From: Lacticaseibacillus mingshuiensis
GTDB taxonomy: Bacteria; Bacillota; Bacilli; Lactobacillales; Lactobacillaceae
Direction: 5' to 3'
DNA: 64,000 nucleotides
NCBI RefSeq assembly: GCF_016861785.1
Contig: NZ_BOLS01000001.1
Location: 124,001-188,000 of the forward strand
Part shown: piece by piece, positions 20,949 to 28,809 of the stretch
How the letters are laid out: every line of letters starts with the position of its first letter
How positions within the stretch are numbered: position 1 is the stretch's first letter
The notes under the pieces: model-generated
Seen by the model: the letters and a program-made list of their open reading frames with translations, nothing else
What the model was told of the DNA's origin: nothing
Databases searched by the model: none
Made by a program: the position numbers and the translations under genes

Positions 20949-21512
20949 ATGTTCTTACAAGCAAGCAAGGCAACGGGGCGCATTCTTTCCAGCCGCAGTG
21001 TTTATTCCGGCCATATTTTTCAGATCTTTCAGCAGACAATCGACACGCCGGATGGGCTGCGGGTGGAGCGGGACTTGATCAAGCATGCACCGGCTGTGGC
21101 GATGCTGGCGCTGACGGCGGATGATCGGGTGCTGATCAATCGCGAATACCGCGTCGCGATCAATGCGGAGGCGTTTGCGCTGCCGGCGGGGCTGATGGAT
21201 CCTGGGGAGGACCCGGAGACGGCCGCCAAGCGTGAGTTGCATGAGGAGACTGGGTTTGCGCCGCTTGATGTCCAGGAGATGTGCGCGGTGCGGTCGAGTG
21301 AGGGCATGACGGACGAGGTCGTGCATCTGATGCTTTGCCATGTGGATCCAGATCAAGGCGGCCAGCAGGATTTTGATCAGGACGAATTTGTGACGAGTCA
21401 GTTCGTGCCGCTTGCCGAGGTGATCGATGCGGTGAAGTCCGGGTTGATTGCCTCCGCCCAATCCGTTTCCGCGCTTTCATATTATTTGGCGTTTATTCGC
21501 AAATCCAAGTAA
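20949..21512 (+). CDS. NUDIX hydrolase, ADP-ribose pyrophosphatase type
   Basis: Splits ADP-ribose or a related nucleoside diphosphate derivative. The complete Nudix box runs from Gly81 to about residue 103 (GLMDPGEDPE..RELHEETGF), with the metal-binding RELHEE core. ATG 20949 has GAGGAGG 9 bases upstream; the frame is open further 5' but without a ribosome-binding site. 187 residues. It is followed 35 bases on by a HAD phosphatase gene, probably in the same transcript. Confidence 0.92.
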   Translation: MFLQASKATGRILSSRSVYSGHIFQIFQQTIDTPDGLRVERDLIKHAPAVAMLALTADDRVLINREYRVAINAEAFALPAGLMDPGEDPETAAKRELHEETGFAPLDVQEMCAVRSSEGMTDEVVHLMLCHVDPDQGGQQDFDQDEFVTSQFVPLAEVIDAVKSGLIASAQSVSALSYYLAFIRKSK

Positions 21513-21547
21513 AATAGAAGCATCTTGTTATTCGAAGGAGTCTCCGC

Positions 21548-22354
21548 ATGGAAAATATTCGCCTGATTGCCAGTGATATGGATCATACGCTTCTCACCGA
21601 GGCGGGCCAGTTGCCACCACATTTTGGCCGCACGCTTGACGCGCTTGAAGCGGCCGGTATTCAGTTTGCCGCCGCCAGTGGCCGTCCGCTATACACGCTT
21701 CAGGATGTGTTCGGCGAGCGCAGCGACCAGCTCGCCTTGATCTGTGACAACGGCGGTGTGGTCAGCTACCGCGGGACGATCATTCATAAGCAATTGATGG
21801 CGGCCCATGATTATCAGCGCATCGCTCGGTTCGTTCAGGAGCACACGGATGGGCTGCCGCTGATCTGCGGCATCGAGCACGCGGTGGGTGCGCGCAAAGA
21901 TCAGGCATTTGATGCGGTGTACCGTGAATTTTACCATCAATTGATTTTTGTCGATGATCTGCCGGCCTGGTCGGGTGAGGCGGATAAGGTGACAATTTAT
22001 CTGCCACACAACAACGCGCAGCAGGTCTTTGATGAGGCGATCGCCCCTGAATTTGGGGCCGATTTCACTTGCGCCGTGGCTGGGCCGGTGTGGATCGATA
22101 TCACGCCCAAGCATATCAACAAGGCGAAGGGCATGTCGCTGGTCGGCCGCAAGATGGGCATTTCAAGCGAGCAGATGATGGCGTTCGGTGATAATTTCAA
22201 CGATAAAGAAATGTTGGCATATGTCGCCCATAGTTATTTGGTCGCTAATCATAATCCCAGCATGGCCGGTGCGGCGAAATATCAGGCGCCAAGCAACGAG
22301 GAATATGGCGTTCAGCAGGTGATCGCCAAGGTCCTGGCGACGCGCAATCATTAG
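21548..22354 (+). CDS. Cof-type HAD superfamily phosphatase
   Basis: Cytoplasmic sugar-phosphate or nucleotide phosphatase; the substrate cannot be told from sequence. Motif I is DMDHTLL (residues 11-17, with His where Gly is usual), the type C2 cap is in the middle, Lys196 region carries motif III, and motif IV is GDNFNDKEML near 217-226. 268 residues. AAGGAG precedes ATG 21548. It shares low overall resemblance with the second Cof-type gene at 56911. Confidence 0.92.
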   Translation: MENIRLIASDMDHTLLTEAGQLPPHFGRTLDALEAAGIQFAAASGRPLYTLQDVFGERSDQLALICDNGGVVSYRGTIIHKQLMAAHDYQRIARFVQEHTDGLPLICGIEHAVGARKDQAFDAVYREFYHQLIFVDDLPAWSGEADKVTIYLPHNNAQQVFDEAIAPEFGADFTCAVAGPVWIDITPKHINKAKGMSLVGRKMGISSEQMMAFGDNFNDKEMLAYVAHSYLVANHNPSMAGAAKYQAPSNEEYGVQQVIAKVLATRNH

Positions 22355-22393
22355 GAAATTGGTAAAGTTGTCACTAGTGCGAACACATGTCAG

Positions 22394-22424
22394 CAGCGGT
22401 GAGCCCCGGCCTGCCGCTGTTTTT
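22394..22424 (+). terminator. Terminator after the NUDIX-HAD genes
   Basis: CAGCGG and CCGCTG arms with an inner GC-rich loop, followed by TTTTT. Confidence 0.75.
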
Positions 22425-22449
22425 GTAGTGAGTTTGTAAGGTGAACAAC

Positions 22450-22479
22450 CTTGCAATGTTCGGTTTTGCAAGATACACT
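22450..22479 (+). promoter_or_regulatory. Promoter with inverted repeat upstream of the L,D-transpeptidase
   Basis: TTGCAA (22451-22456) and TACACT (22474-22479), 17 bases apart. The perfect repeat CTTGCAA...TTGCAAG (22450-22472) covers the -35 box and the spacer, so a repressor site is plausible. Confidence 0.55.
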
Positions 22480-22508
22480 GGTTGTAAGAAAACATTGGGG
22501 CTGATCGA

Positions 22509-23261
22509 ATGCAAGAACCGAAATGGCGGACCAGCATCCGCGACGCGAGGGACTATCTCAAGGCGCACCGGTTGAAGCGGCGGGTGCGGTACAGTTTATG
22601 GGTGATCTTGGCGGCCGTTCTCGTGGCCGGTGGGTTTGTGGTGGCCAAAACAATGGTGTCCGCGCAACCACAGTCAAGTACCCCGGCCGCAGCCGAAAAA
22701 TCATCCAGTTCATCCAAAGCCGTTGCGGCAAAGGCAAAACAGGCAGCCGCAGCCAGCAGCGCGGCAGCGGCCAAGGCCAGCAGTGCCAAAGCCAGCAGCA
22801 TCGCCGCCAGCAAGAAAGCCGCCGCGCCAAAGATCGACTGGCAAAAGCCATCCGAGGCGAAGGCCTATCCGGATCTGAACAAAGTCGGCACGATCGTTTT
22901 GGATGTCAGTCTCGCCAAACAGCGCGTCTACGTGAAGTCGGGCAATCGGGTGCTTTACACCATGTATGCCTCCACGGGAATGGATGACAGCACCCCGCAT
23001 GGCGATTTCACCATCTCGTCGCGTGGCAAATCGTTTTACAATCCAAACGAAAAAATGGGCGCGAATTATTGGACGAATTTCTTGGATAATCTTTATCTCT
23101 TCCACAGCGTCCCGACAGATGAAAATCAGGAATATATTCTCAGCGAGACCAGGGATCTGGGCATCAAGCCGAGCTCGCATGGTTGCGTTCGGCTGAGCGT
23201 CCCGGATGCCAAATGGATCAATGAGCACGTCCCGGATGGCACCAAGGTCCATATCGCCTAA
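22509..23261 (+). CDS. Membrane-anchored L,D-transpeptidase (YkuD domain)
   Basis: Cell-wall enzyme that forms or edits 3-3 crosslinks in peptidoglycan, or acts as a carboxypeptidase-like modifier. A basic N-terminus is followed by one membrane segment (about 28-46), a low-complexity Ala/Ser/Lys linker (about 52-118) and a YkuD domain whose catalytic motif SHGCVRL puts the nucleophile at Cys226; HSVPTDENQE lies upstream. 250 residues. The start ATG 22509 has only a weak ribosome-binding site (GGGGCTG). A complex palindromic terminator follows. Confidence 0.93.
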   Translation: MQEPKWRTSIRDARDYLKAHRLKRRVRYSLWVILAAVLVAGGFVVAKTMVSAQPQSSTPAAAEKSSSSSKAVAAKAKQAAAASSAAAAKASSAKASSIAASKKAAAPKIDWQKPSEAKAYPDLNKVGTIVLDVSLAKQRVYVKSGNRVLYTMYASTGMDDSTPHGDFTISSRGKSFYNPNEKMGANYWTNFLDNLYLFHSVPTDENQEYILSETRDLGIKPSSHGCVRLSVPDAKWINEHVPDGTKVHIA

Positions 23262-23272
23262 CCAACGATCAA

Positions 23273-23374
23273 CAGATGTTCAGTGATAAACAGTTGTTCA
23301 TTTTCCCGCGTGCTTCGGTGCGCGGTTTTTTTTCTGTTGGCCAAAATGAACAACTGAAAAGAATTGAACATCTG
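23273..23374. repeat. Two-tier nested inverted repeat around a terminator
   Basis: Outer arms CAGATGTTCA (23273-23282) and TGAACATCTG (23365-23374); inner arms CAGTTGTTCATTTT (23291-23304) and AAAATGAACAACTG (23343-23356). Both pairs are perfect. The centre holds the terminator at 23306-23333. The two tiers resemble each other (CAGNTGTTCA). Confidence 0.85.
23306..23333 (+). terminator. Terminator of the L,D-transpeptidase gene
   Basis: CCGCG..TTCG..CGCGG hairpin followed by eight T, at the centre of the nested inverted repeat. Confidence 0.8.
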
Positions 23375-23461
23375 TCTATTGTCGGCCAAAATGGTAGCGT
23401 TTACTTTTTTGGGGGGTATACTGGACTTGTACAAGATCAACAATGACTGGGGAAAATCACC

Positions 23462-23734
23462 ATGAAGAGGTATGGGAAATGGCTTTTGGCACTGGCGGCG
23501 GCGCTGGTGCTCGGTATTGTGATCGGCTTTGCGGGTGGGCGCGCGATCAATTTTACAGGCCCAAAGCAAGCAGCCTCTGCGTATCAGGTCGTGGTCGGAC
23601 CCACGACGAAGAAAACAGTGACCTACTCAGAGGGGTCGTCGAGTTATTCGTTCCCGAATCCTAAGGGCAAGCTTGTTCAGATCGTGTATCACAAGGATGC
23701 CTATCAGCTGGTGACGCTGGACGATGCGAAGTAA
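23462..23734 (+). CDS. Small membrane-anchored exported protein, paralogue 1
   Basis: Not a recognised family. 90 residues: a short basic start, one hydrophobic segment (about 8-24) with no lipobox, then a small soluble domain containing AYQVVVGPTTKKTVTYSEGS, a SYSFPNPKGKLVQIV strand pair and a final YQLVTLDD. It is likely anchored by an uncleaved signal with the domain outside. GGGGAAAA precedes ATG 23462. The next gene encodes a clear paralogue, so the pair arose by tandem duplication. TATACT at 23418-23423 may be the -10 box. Confidence 0.75.
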   Translation: MKRYGKWLLALAAALVLGIVIGFAGGRAINFTGPKQAASAYQVVVGPTTKKTVTYSEGSSSYSFPNPKGKLVQIVYHKDAYQLVTLDDAK

Positions 23735-23762
23735 TGCGGCGCGCGGCTATGAGGAGGCTAGA

Positions 23763-24044
23763 ATGACACACAGATCAAACCATCTCGTTCTTTTCACCGT
23801 CTTGGCCCTGCTGATCGGATTGATTCTTGGCGTTGCTGGCGGCCATTATCTGATTCCGGCGACCACCAAGCAGGATAGCGGTGACTATCAGGTCGTCGTG
23901 CCACCGACCCGAGACGCGACCCTGAAATATTCGGATGATACTGGCAAGTATTCCTTCAAGAACCCGGGCGGCAATTTATCGATCATTGTCAAAAATGGGG
24001 ACACGTATGGGCTGTATGTGCTACAGAGTCCGGCAGATAAGTAA
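23763..24044 (+). CDS. Small membrane-anchored exported protein, paralogue 2
   Basis: 93 residues with the same plan as the preceding gene: one membrane segment (about 8-30, ending AGGHYLIP), then DYQVVVPPTRDATLKYSDDTGKY and SFKNPGGNLSIIVKNGDTYGLYVL. The shared pattern YQVVV-P-T---T--YS, Y-F-NP-G-L--IV---D-Y-L-VL shows common descent. ATG 23763 has GAGGAGG 7 bases upstream; the open frame upstream is not used. Function unknown; an extracytoplasmic binding or sensor domain is possible. Confidence 0.78.
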   Translation: MTHRSNHLVLFTVLALLIGLILGVAGGHYLIPATTKQDSGDYQVVVPPTRDATLKYSDDTGKYSFKNPGGNLSIIVKNGDTYGLYVLQSPADK

Positions 24045-24056
24045 ATTTCAGATACG

Positions 24057-24090
24057 ACGCTTTTCGTTCACAGAAAGGCGTCTTTTTTTA
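24057..24090 (+). terminator. Terminator after the small-protein pair
   Basis: GACGC..TTTTC and GAAAG..GCGTC arms followed by seven T. Confidence 0.8.
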
Positions 24091-24160
24091 TATTTTATGT
24101 CAGATATTCCGCGCAGCATGCGTATTATTAGGTGTAAGGATAAGAAAGTTGGTGAGGAAT

Positions 24161-24691
24161 ATGACTGATGATGAGGCGCTCGTCGCCAAATTGCGCGTAC
24201 AAGATGACAGTGCGCTGGATGACTTGATCGACCAGTACGGAGACTTCATCCGAATGGTGATCTTGCATCACCTGACTTCGGATTATCAGCGCGGTTTTTC
24301 CCGTGATATCGAAAATCGGGTCTATTACCAAGTTTGGTCGAAGGGGGCCACGTTTGATTCAGCCAAGGGTAGCTTCAAGAATTGGTTGTCGGCGGTGATC
24401 AAACACTGCGCGATCGATTACCAGCGGGGGCTGGCAGGCACGCTGGCAACTATGGACCTGGATGAGGCCGTCGTGGAACAGGCGCCGCCCGATGATCCGA
24501 TCGATTATGCCGGGCTATTTGCCCCGCTCAGTGACGTGGAGCGGCAGGTGTTCCAGTTGTATTTTCAAAATGATCGCACGCCCGAGGAGATCGCGCGCCA
24601 GCTTCACATGAGGCGCGGCGCTGTGTACCAGCATCTATCGCGGGGCAAGAAGAAAATTCGGGAGGGGACGCACGATGTCTACTTTAGCTAA
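24161..24691 (+). CDS. RNA polymerase sigma-70 family (ECF-like) sigma factor
   Basis: 176 residues. An N-terminal region-2-like part (ALVAKLRVQDDSALDDLIDQYGDFIRMVI.., then FDSAKGSFKNWLSAVIKHCAIDYQR) and a C-terminal region 4 (SDVERQVFQLYFQNDRTPEEIARQL..GAVYQHLSRGKKKIR). No region 1 or 3, as in extracytoplasmic-function factors. ATG 24161 follows GGTGAGG; a start at 24149 is possible. The next gene starts inside its 3' end (17-base overlap) and encodes a PH-domain membrane protein, where an anti-sigma factor would normally be found. The inducing signal and regulon are unknown. Confidence 0.88.
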   Translation: MTDDEALVAKLRVQDDSALDDLIDQYGDFIRMVILHHLTSDYQRGFSRDIENRVYYQVWSKGATFDSAKGSFKNWLSAVIKHCAIDYQRGLAGTLATMDLDEAVVEQAPPDDPIDYAGLFAPLSDVERQVFQLYFQNDRTPEEIARQLHMRRGAVYQHLSRGKKKIREGTHDVYFS

Positions 24692-25445
24692 TCCATTCAC
24701 ACGCGTTATCGCTGACCTGAACGGGGTCCCGGCGCGGCCGCTTGCAGAGGCGTCGATGACGGAACTCGACCGAATCCGCAAACGCAAAGAGGCCAAGCTT
24801 TACATCACGATGCAACAGGTCATGGCCCAGGTAACGGACTTGCTGGCGCCGGGCGAGCAGCTCATCAACCTGATGGCCATGACCGACGAGCAAAATAGCG
24901 GTATGGCCACGGATGGCATCATGGGTATGTACGCGCCAAAGTCGCAGCGCGCCAAGGCTTACATCAAGGAGCAGGCTAGCCTGCGCGGCAACCGCCTGAT
25001 GGCTTTCACCGATCGGCGCATCATTTTCTTTATCGTCATCGAATTTTTGGATGACCCGACCGCTTATTTTTCGTACAAGTATTCCGATATCAAGGCCATC
25101 GCGCTGCGCGAAAAACATCTCAATGTGCCCAGCGACGGCACCCGGGGATTTATCCACCGGAAGACGGTCTCGTGGTATTTTCTGGATTTTCAAACGGCGG
25201 ATGGACATATTTTCTCCGAGAGTTTGACTGAAGCCAATGGGGCGTTGTTCAAGCAAAATCTCCTGACGATTCCCGGCATGGCGGACATCGAGGTCTCGCG
25301 GCGCATCACTCGCCGCAATAAATTCGACTTTGTGATGTCAAACGTCAGCCTCGGCTGGAAATTGTTGCTGGGCTTGCTGGCAGTGGTCTTTCTGCCGGTG
25401 CTTTATGAATTGGTGAAATTGTTGATCCATGCGCTGATCGGCTGA
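24675..25445 (+). CDS. PH-domain protein with C-terminal membrane segment, coupled to the sigma factor
   Basis: 256 residues. A helical N-terminal third (about 1-95), then a bacterial PH-like fold (LMAFTDRRIIFFIVIEF, YKYSDIKAIALREK, WYFLDFQTADGHIFSE) at about 96-205, and one hydrophobic segment near the C-terminus (about 228-254) that would anchor it with the PH domain in the cytoplasm. GGAGGGG precedes ATG 24675. Overlap with the sigma factor gene suggests fixed stoichiometry; an anti-sigma or membrane-recruiting role is inferred from position only, since no zinc-binding or ASD anti-sigma motif is seen. Confidence 0.8.
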   Translation: MSTLANPFTRVIADLNGVPARPLAEASMTELDRIRKRKEAKLYITMQQVMAQVTDLLAPGEQLINLMAMTDEQNSGMATDGIMGMYAPKSQRAKAYIKEQASLRGNRLMAFTDRRIIFFIVIEFLDDPTAYFSYKYSDIKAIALREKHLNVPSDGTRGFIHRKTVSWYFLDFQTADGHIFSESLTEANGALFKQNLLTIPGMADIEVSRRITRRNKFDFVMSNVSLGWKLLLGLLAVVFLPVLYELVKLLIHALIG

Positions 25446-25536
25446 GTGCGGGGCTTCGGTAGCGGTGTCGTGCTGGCTGGAGTCAGAACCGCGCTTCGTT
25501 TGTGACACTGGCCTCCCCAGTGCAAAATAGTGGCAG

Positions 25537-25571
25537 GGCGTCTCAGCTGCAGTCGGCTGAAACGCCTTTTT
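25537..25571 (+). terminator. Terminator of the sigma/PH-domain operon
   Basis: GGCGT-TCAGC and GCTGA-ACGCC arms followed by TTTTT. Confidence 0.85.
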
Positions 25572-25624
25572 GATTAAAATTGCGTAACGGTGGGAATTTG
25601 CCCATCGCCGCCCGGTGCGGGACT

Positions 25625-25633
25625 TGTTATACT
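25625..25633 (+). promoter_or_regulatory. Extended -10 promoter of the lipoprotein gene
   Basis: TTGTTATACT contains TGTTATACT, an extended -10 element, about 48 bases before the gene. No good -35 box at the right distance. Confidence 0.5.
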
Positions 25634-25680
25634 GTAGCCAAAGCGGCGGGATGCGCGCCAAACACGAGGAGGAAACATAC

Positions 25681-26328
25681 ATGAAAAAGGGGATCGCGGC
25701 AGGGGTGCTGCTGGTCACGCTGGGCTTATTGGGTGCGTGCAGTCAGCAGCAGCCCGCCAGTGACACAAGCAGCAAGGCCAGCAGTTCAAAAGTCAGTTCC
25801 ATTAAGAAAAAAACGGCCGCTTCCAGCGAAACGGCAGATTCTTCGTCCGAGTCTTCGACGGCGGCTTCCCAGCTGAAACCGGGACAATTTTCCTATCACC
25901 TGGCGAACACCGCGCAAGCCAGCGATGGCCCGCAGTTCAAGACGCTGGCGGTGCAGCAGGACGGCGCGGTCGTGACCAGTCTCAAGCCGGCTGGGGCGGC
26001 GCTGGACCTGGCACTTCAACTCGAGCTCACGCAGGCGATGTTCAGTGAGGGCCACCAAAAGCTGGCGGTGACGATCACCGGGGTGGACGCCAAGGGTCAG
26101 GCAATCGCCGATGCCACACTGGCGTCAAACACGCTGAGCATCGAGGATGAGGATCGCGGCGACTACAAGCTTCAGCTGCCGGTCAAACTGCAGACAGAGG
26201 CGCTCGCCAAAGCCGGGGTGAGCGGCCTTTCGATCGACCTCACGCTGCTGGTCGAATCGATGAAGGATGGCAAGGACCTCAAGCATCCGTTGGCCGTGAT
26301 CAAGGTGCCACTGACGGCGGAGAATTAG
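25681..26328 (+). CDS. Putative lipoprotein of unknown function
   Basis: 215 residues. The signal peptide ends in the lipobox LLGAC, so Cys20 would be lipidated and the protein anchored outside the membrane. A Ser/Lys/Thr-rich linker (about 25-60) leads to a single predicted domain of about 150 residues (FSYHLANTAQASDGPQFK.., ending HPLAVIKVPLTAEN) that looks beta-rich; I do not recognise the family. GAGGAGG precedes ATG 25681. It stands alone between two terminators. Confidence 0.85.
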   Translation: MKKGIAAGVLLVTLGLLGACSQQQPASDTSSKASSSKVSSIKKKTAASSETADSSSESSTAASQLKPGQFSYHLANTAQASDGPQFKTLAVQQDGAVVTSLKPAGAALDLALQLELTQAMFSEGHQKLAVTITGVDAKGQAIADATLASNTLSIEDEDRGDYKLQLPVKLQTEALAKAGVSGLSIDLTLLVESMKDGKDLKHPLAVIKVPLTAEN

Positions 26329-26353
26329 CGACGGGCATCAATACAACCCAACA

Positions 26354-26390
26354 AACGTAGGTGAGATCGCGATCTTGCTTGCGTTTTTTT
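26354..26390 (+). terminator. Terminator of the lipoprotein gene
   Basis: AACG..AGATC and GATCT..GCGTT arms followed by seven T. Confidence 0.7.
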
Positions 26391-26410
26391 GTCGACAAAT
26401 ATCAGCTATT

Positions 26411-26467
26411 TAGTTTTACAAACTAGTCAGGCGGTGTTAGACTATGGGTAGTTAGTAAAGCTAACTA
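26411..26467 (+). promoter_or_regulatory. padR promoter with two inverted repeats
   Basis: -35 TTTACA (26415-26420) and -10 TAGACT (26438-26443), 17 bases apart. TAGTTT-TAC-AAACTA (26411-26425) covers the -35 box and TAGTTAG-TAAAG-CTAACTA (26449-26467) lies just after the -10. Both are perfect and related (TAGTT..AACTA), which fits autoregulation by the PadR protein encoded next. Confidence 0.7.
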
Positions 26468-26479
26468 GGGAGGGCTGAG

Positions 26480-26812
26480 ATGAAACAGACGCAACTATTA
26501 AAGGGGGTGCTCGATGGCTGCGTGCTCGCGATCTTGGCGCGACATGAAAGCTATGGCTATGAGCTGATGCAGGCGCTACACGAGTACGGCTTTACCTCGA
26601 TCGTCGGCGGCACGCTCTACCCACTTTTGGCGAAGCTGGAAAAACAGGGTGATGTGACCAGCACGATCAAGCCGTCCCCAGATGGGCCTGATCGCAACTA
26701 TCTCACATTGACGGCGCACGGCCGGGAAAGTCTCGCCGAGTTCCAGGCGCAATGGCACCAGATTCAGTCGCAAGTCTCACACGTGATGGGGGAGAAAAAG
26801 GATGACGCATAA
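26480..26812 (+). CDS. PadR-family transcriptional regulator
   Basis: Winged-helix repressor of 110 residues: LKGVLDGCVLAILARHESYGYELMQALHEYGF and GTLYPLLAKLEKQGDVT are the family hallmarks, and a short C-terminal helix would dimerise. AGGGAGGG precedes ATG 26480. The downstream membrane protein gene overlaps it by 11 bases. Such pairs usually respond to membrane stress or lipophilic compounds; the inducer here is unknown. Confidence 0.93.
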   Translation: MKQTQLLKGVLDGCVLAILARHESYGYELMQALHEYGFTSIVGGTLYPLLAKLEKQGDVTSTIKPSPDGPDRNYLTLTAHGRESLAEFQAQWHQIQSQVSHVMGEKKDDA

Positions 26813-27641
26813 TGCGCAGTGGTACCGCGACGCGATGAACGAATTGGAGAAGCAACTCACTGATGCTGACCGCAGCTGGTTCAGTGAGTTGCGCGAATAT
26901 ACGACGCTGGGGGCGTTCATGCGCGATGAGACGACTGTGACCCGCCAGCAGCACGGCATGATGCTGGATCTGGTGGCGGCGGAGCGCGATGGCGGCGATG
27001 CTGAGCGCTTTTTTGGAAAAGAGCCCAAGGAAATGGCCGACGACTTACTCAAGCAACTGCCACCTGCAAGCTGGCGCGACAAAGGGCAACTGCTGGGGTT
27101 GATCGTCGGCATCAGCTGGCTGGTCATGCTGATCAGCGGGGGCATGACGAACGGGGCTATGTCGATCAATGTTCTGACCTATTTAGCGGTGCCGGTGCTC
27201 AACGCGGTGATGATCTTCGGGGTCCTTACGCTGATGCGCGCGCAGATCTATCCAGTGGTCCGCCTGATCAAGTCCCGTATTGCCGGCTTTTTCGTCATCT
27301 GGGCGGTGATGTTCCTGTATGTCGGCGCCAACCTCGCCACGGTGCGCCTGATGCCAGCCGTCCTCGTCATTGCCATTCCATTTGGCTGGGACATTGCCTT
27401 GGTGGGGGTTGCGACAATTTTTGCCTGCGCGCTGATTTTGCGCTTGCACGATCGCCTGTTCACGCCAATGGCCTTCATGGCGCTTGTAATCGGGGTGATC
27501 ACCATCTTGCGCCTGCTGTGGCAGCAGCTGCATTTCGTCTCAAAACAGGGCTTCACGGCAGTCGTCCTCGGTGTTTTGGCCGTAGCGCTGGTGATTTTCA
27601 CCATTTGGTCGCGGCAAGCCGCAAAACACGTCAAAAAATAA
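26802..27641 (+). CDS. PadR-associated multi-spanning membrane protein (DUF1129-like)
   Basis: 279 residues. A soluble helical N-terminus (about 1-90, with LREYTTLGAFMRDE and FFGKEPKEMADDLLKQLP) precedes about six membrane segments (about 99-119, 125-150, 163-185, 188-210, 220-240, 246-270) and a basic tail KHVKK. The N-terminal motif in which a short GK-P-E-ADDLL stretch precedes the membrane part resembles DUF1129/DUF1048-type proteins encoded next to padR. The function is unknown; it is translationally coupled to the regulator. Confidence 0.78.
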   Translation: MTHNAQWYRDAMNELEKQLTDADRSWFSELREYTTLGAFMRDETTVTRQQHGMMLDLVAAERDGGDAERFFGKEPKEMADDLLKQLPPASWRDKGQLLGLIVGISWLVMLISGGMTNGAMSINVLTYLAVPVLNAVMIFGVLTLMRAQIYPVVRLIKSRIAGFFVIWAVMFLYVGANLATVRLMPAVLVIAIPFGWDIALVGVATIFACALILRLHDRLFTPMAFMALVIGVITILRLLWQQLHFVSKQGFTAVVLGVLAVALVIFTIWSRQAAKHVKK

Positions 27642-27682
27642 GCGCGATCAAACGATACTCGCGCATGGAGGACTCCGCAAAA

Positions 27683-28432
27683 ATGACATTAGAAGACAGT
27701 TGGCGCGCGGAAAGTCGGCACGCCATGCACGGTTGGGATTTCAGCCATCTGAACGGCCGCTGGCAAACAGAGCCGCTGCCTTGGCAATACGAGGCACTGG
27801 TTCGGCGCCACATGCGGCCTGCTGACCAGTGGCTTGATATCGACACGGGCGGAGGCGAGCTGATGCAAAGCTTTCGCCATGATTCGGCGCTTACCAGCGT
27901 GACTGAGGGTTGGGCGCCAAATATTGACCTGCTTCGCCAAACGATCGTGCCCACAGGCGTCACATTGTACGCTGATCCGGATGAGACGCTGACAAACGTC
28001 CCAACTGAGGCCTTTGATCTGGTCACAGACAGTCACGGCGCGCTGCCGATGACGAACATCGCGCGCGTGATGCGAGCTGGGGCGCTGTTTGTCACGCAGC
28101 AAGTCGGCGGCGACAATAATTACGGCCTGTCGCGATTTTTCGACGAGGAATATGTGCCGACGTATCCGAAAAATACGTTGCTGCAGGTGGCCGCAGAATT
28201 CCAGGCAGCCGGCTTGCAGATTCTTGAAGCCAACAGCGCGATGGCCAAAATGACGTTTGCGGATGTCGGCGCCATCGTGTATTACGCAACGATGATTCCT
28301 TGGGAGTTTCCGCAGTTTGATATTGAACGTGCCATGCCGAAGTTACATCAGTTGCAAGACTTGCTTGAAGCCGGCATGCCGCTTCAGACATTTGAATCCA
28401 GATTTATGATCATCGCAACGAAACCAGTTTAA
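27683..28432 (+). CDS. Class I SAM-dependent methyltransferase
   Basis: 249 residues. The SAM-binding motif I is WLDIDTGGGELM (about residues 45-56); VTEGWAPN and TEAFDLVTDSHGAL supply motifs II and IV. The substrate is unknown; the family includes small-molecule methylases often found beside regulators in Firmicutes. ATG 27683 has GGAGG at 27667; ATG 27665 is an alternative, and the longer frame from 27518 overlaps the previous gene. Confidence 0.85.
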   Translation: MTLEDSWRAESRHAMHGWDFSHLNGRWQTEPLPWQYEALVRRHMRPADQWLDIDTGGGELMQSFRHDSALTSVTEGWAPNIDLLRQTIVPTGVTLYADPDETLTNVPTEAFDLVTDSHGALPMTNIARVMRAGALFVTQQVGGDNNYGLSRFFDEEYVPTYPKNTLLQVAAEFQAAGLQILEANSAMAKMTFADVGAIVYYATMIPWEFPQFDIERAMPKLHQLQDLLEAGMPLQTFESRFMIIATKPV

Positions 28433-28468
28433 GGGTCAAACAGGTAGCTGGGGGAGCCGTGAAAAATC

Positions 28469-28489
28469 GGTGGCGCTTGCCGCCTTTTT
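28469..28489 (+). terminator. Terminator of the methyltransferase gene
   Basis: GGTGGC-GCTT-GCCGCC followed by TTTTT. Confidence 0.75.
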
Positions 28490-28496
28490 CTTAGTT

Positions 28497-28806
28497 CACA
28501 TAATATATATTATGCGAAGAATTGCAAAAGACGAAACAGGGCGGGCCTGTTTCTCCATTGACCGCAAAAACCGCGGTCCGCGCATCCGCTGGTTCGCGCC
28601 GCAAAGTCTGATTCGCCTCGTTCATTGTTGGCTGAGTCCGGCCAGCGTTTTCGACAGCTCACAAAATATTTGGGCGGCACGTCCAGTTCTGTTCTGATGA
28701 AGATCTTCGCAGCACGTGCATGCGTGCTTCGCCAAATTGAATCGCACCTAGATGTCTTGGTAAAATTTGGCACAGCAAGCAGATCTTGTTGTGCCGAATT
28801 TTTTGC
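28497..28806 (+). ncRNA. Possible structured RNA ending in a terminator
   Basis: A stretch without a credible gene that holds, in order: the perfect palindrome CATAATATATATTATG (28499-28514, could supply a -10 box), GAAACAGG/CCTGTTTC (28534-28554), GACCGC/GCGGTC (28560-28578), the palindrome GAAGATCTTC and GCACG/CGTGC arms (about 28697-28730), and a 16-pair terminator-like hairpin with T-run at 28762-28804. The series suggests a transcribed structured RNA of about 290 bases. No Rfam family was recognised by eye. Confidence 0.35.
28762..28804 (+). terminator. Strong terminator-like hairpin in the gene-free region
   Basis: AAAATTTGGCACAGCAAG pairs with CTTGTTGTGCCGAATTTT around CAGAT, followed by more T. 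No protein gene precedes it within 330 bases. Confidence 0.75.
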
Positions 28807-28809
28807 GTT

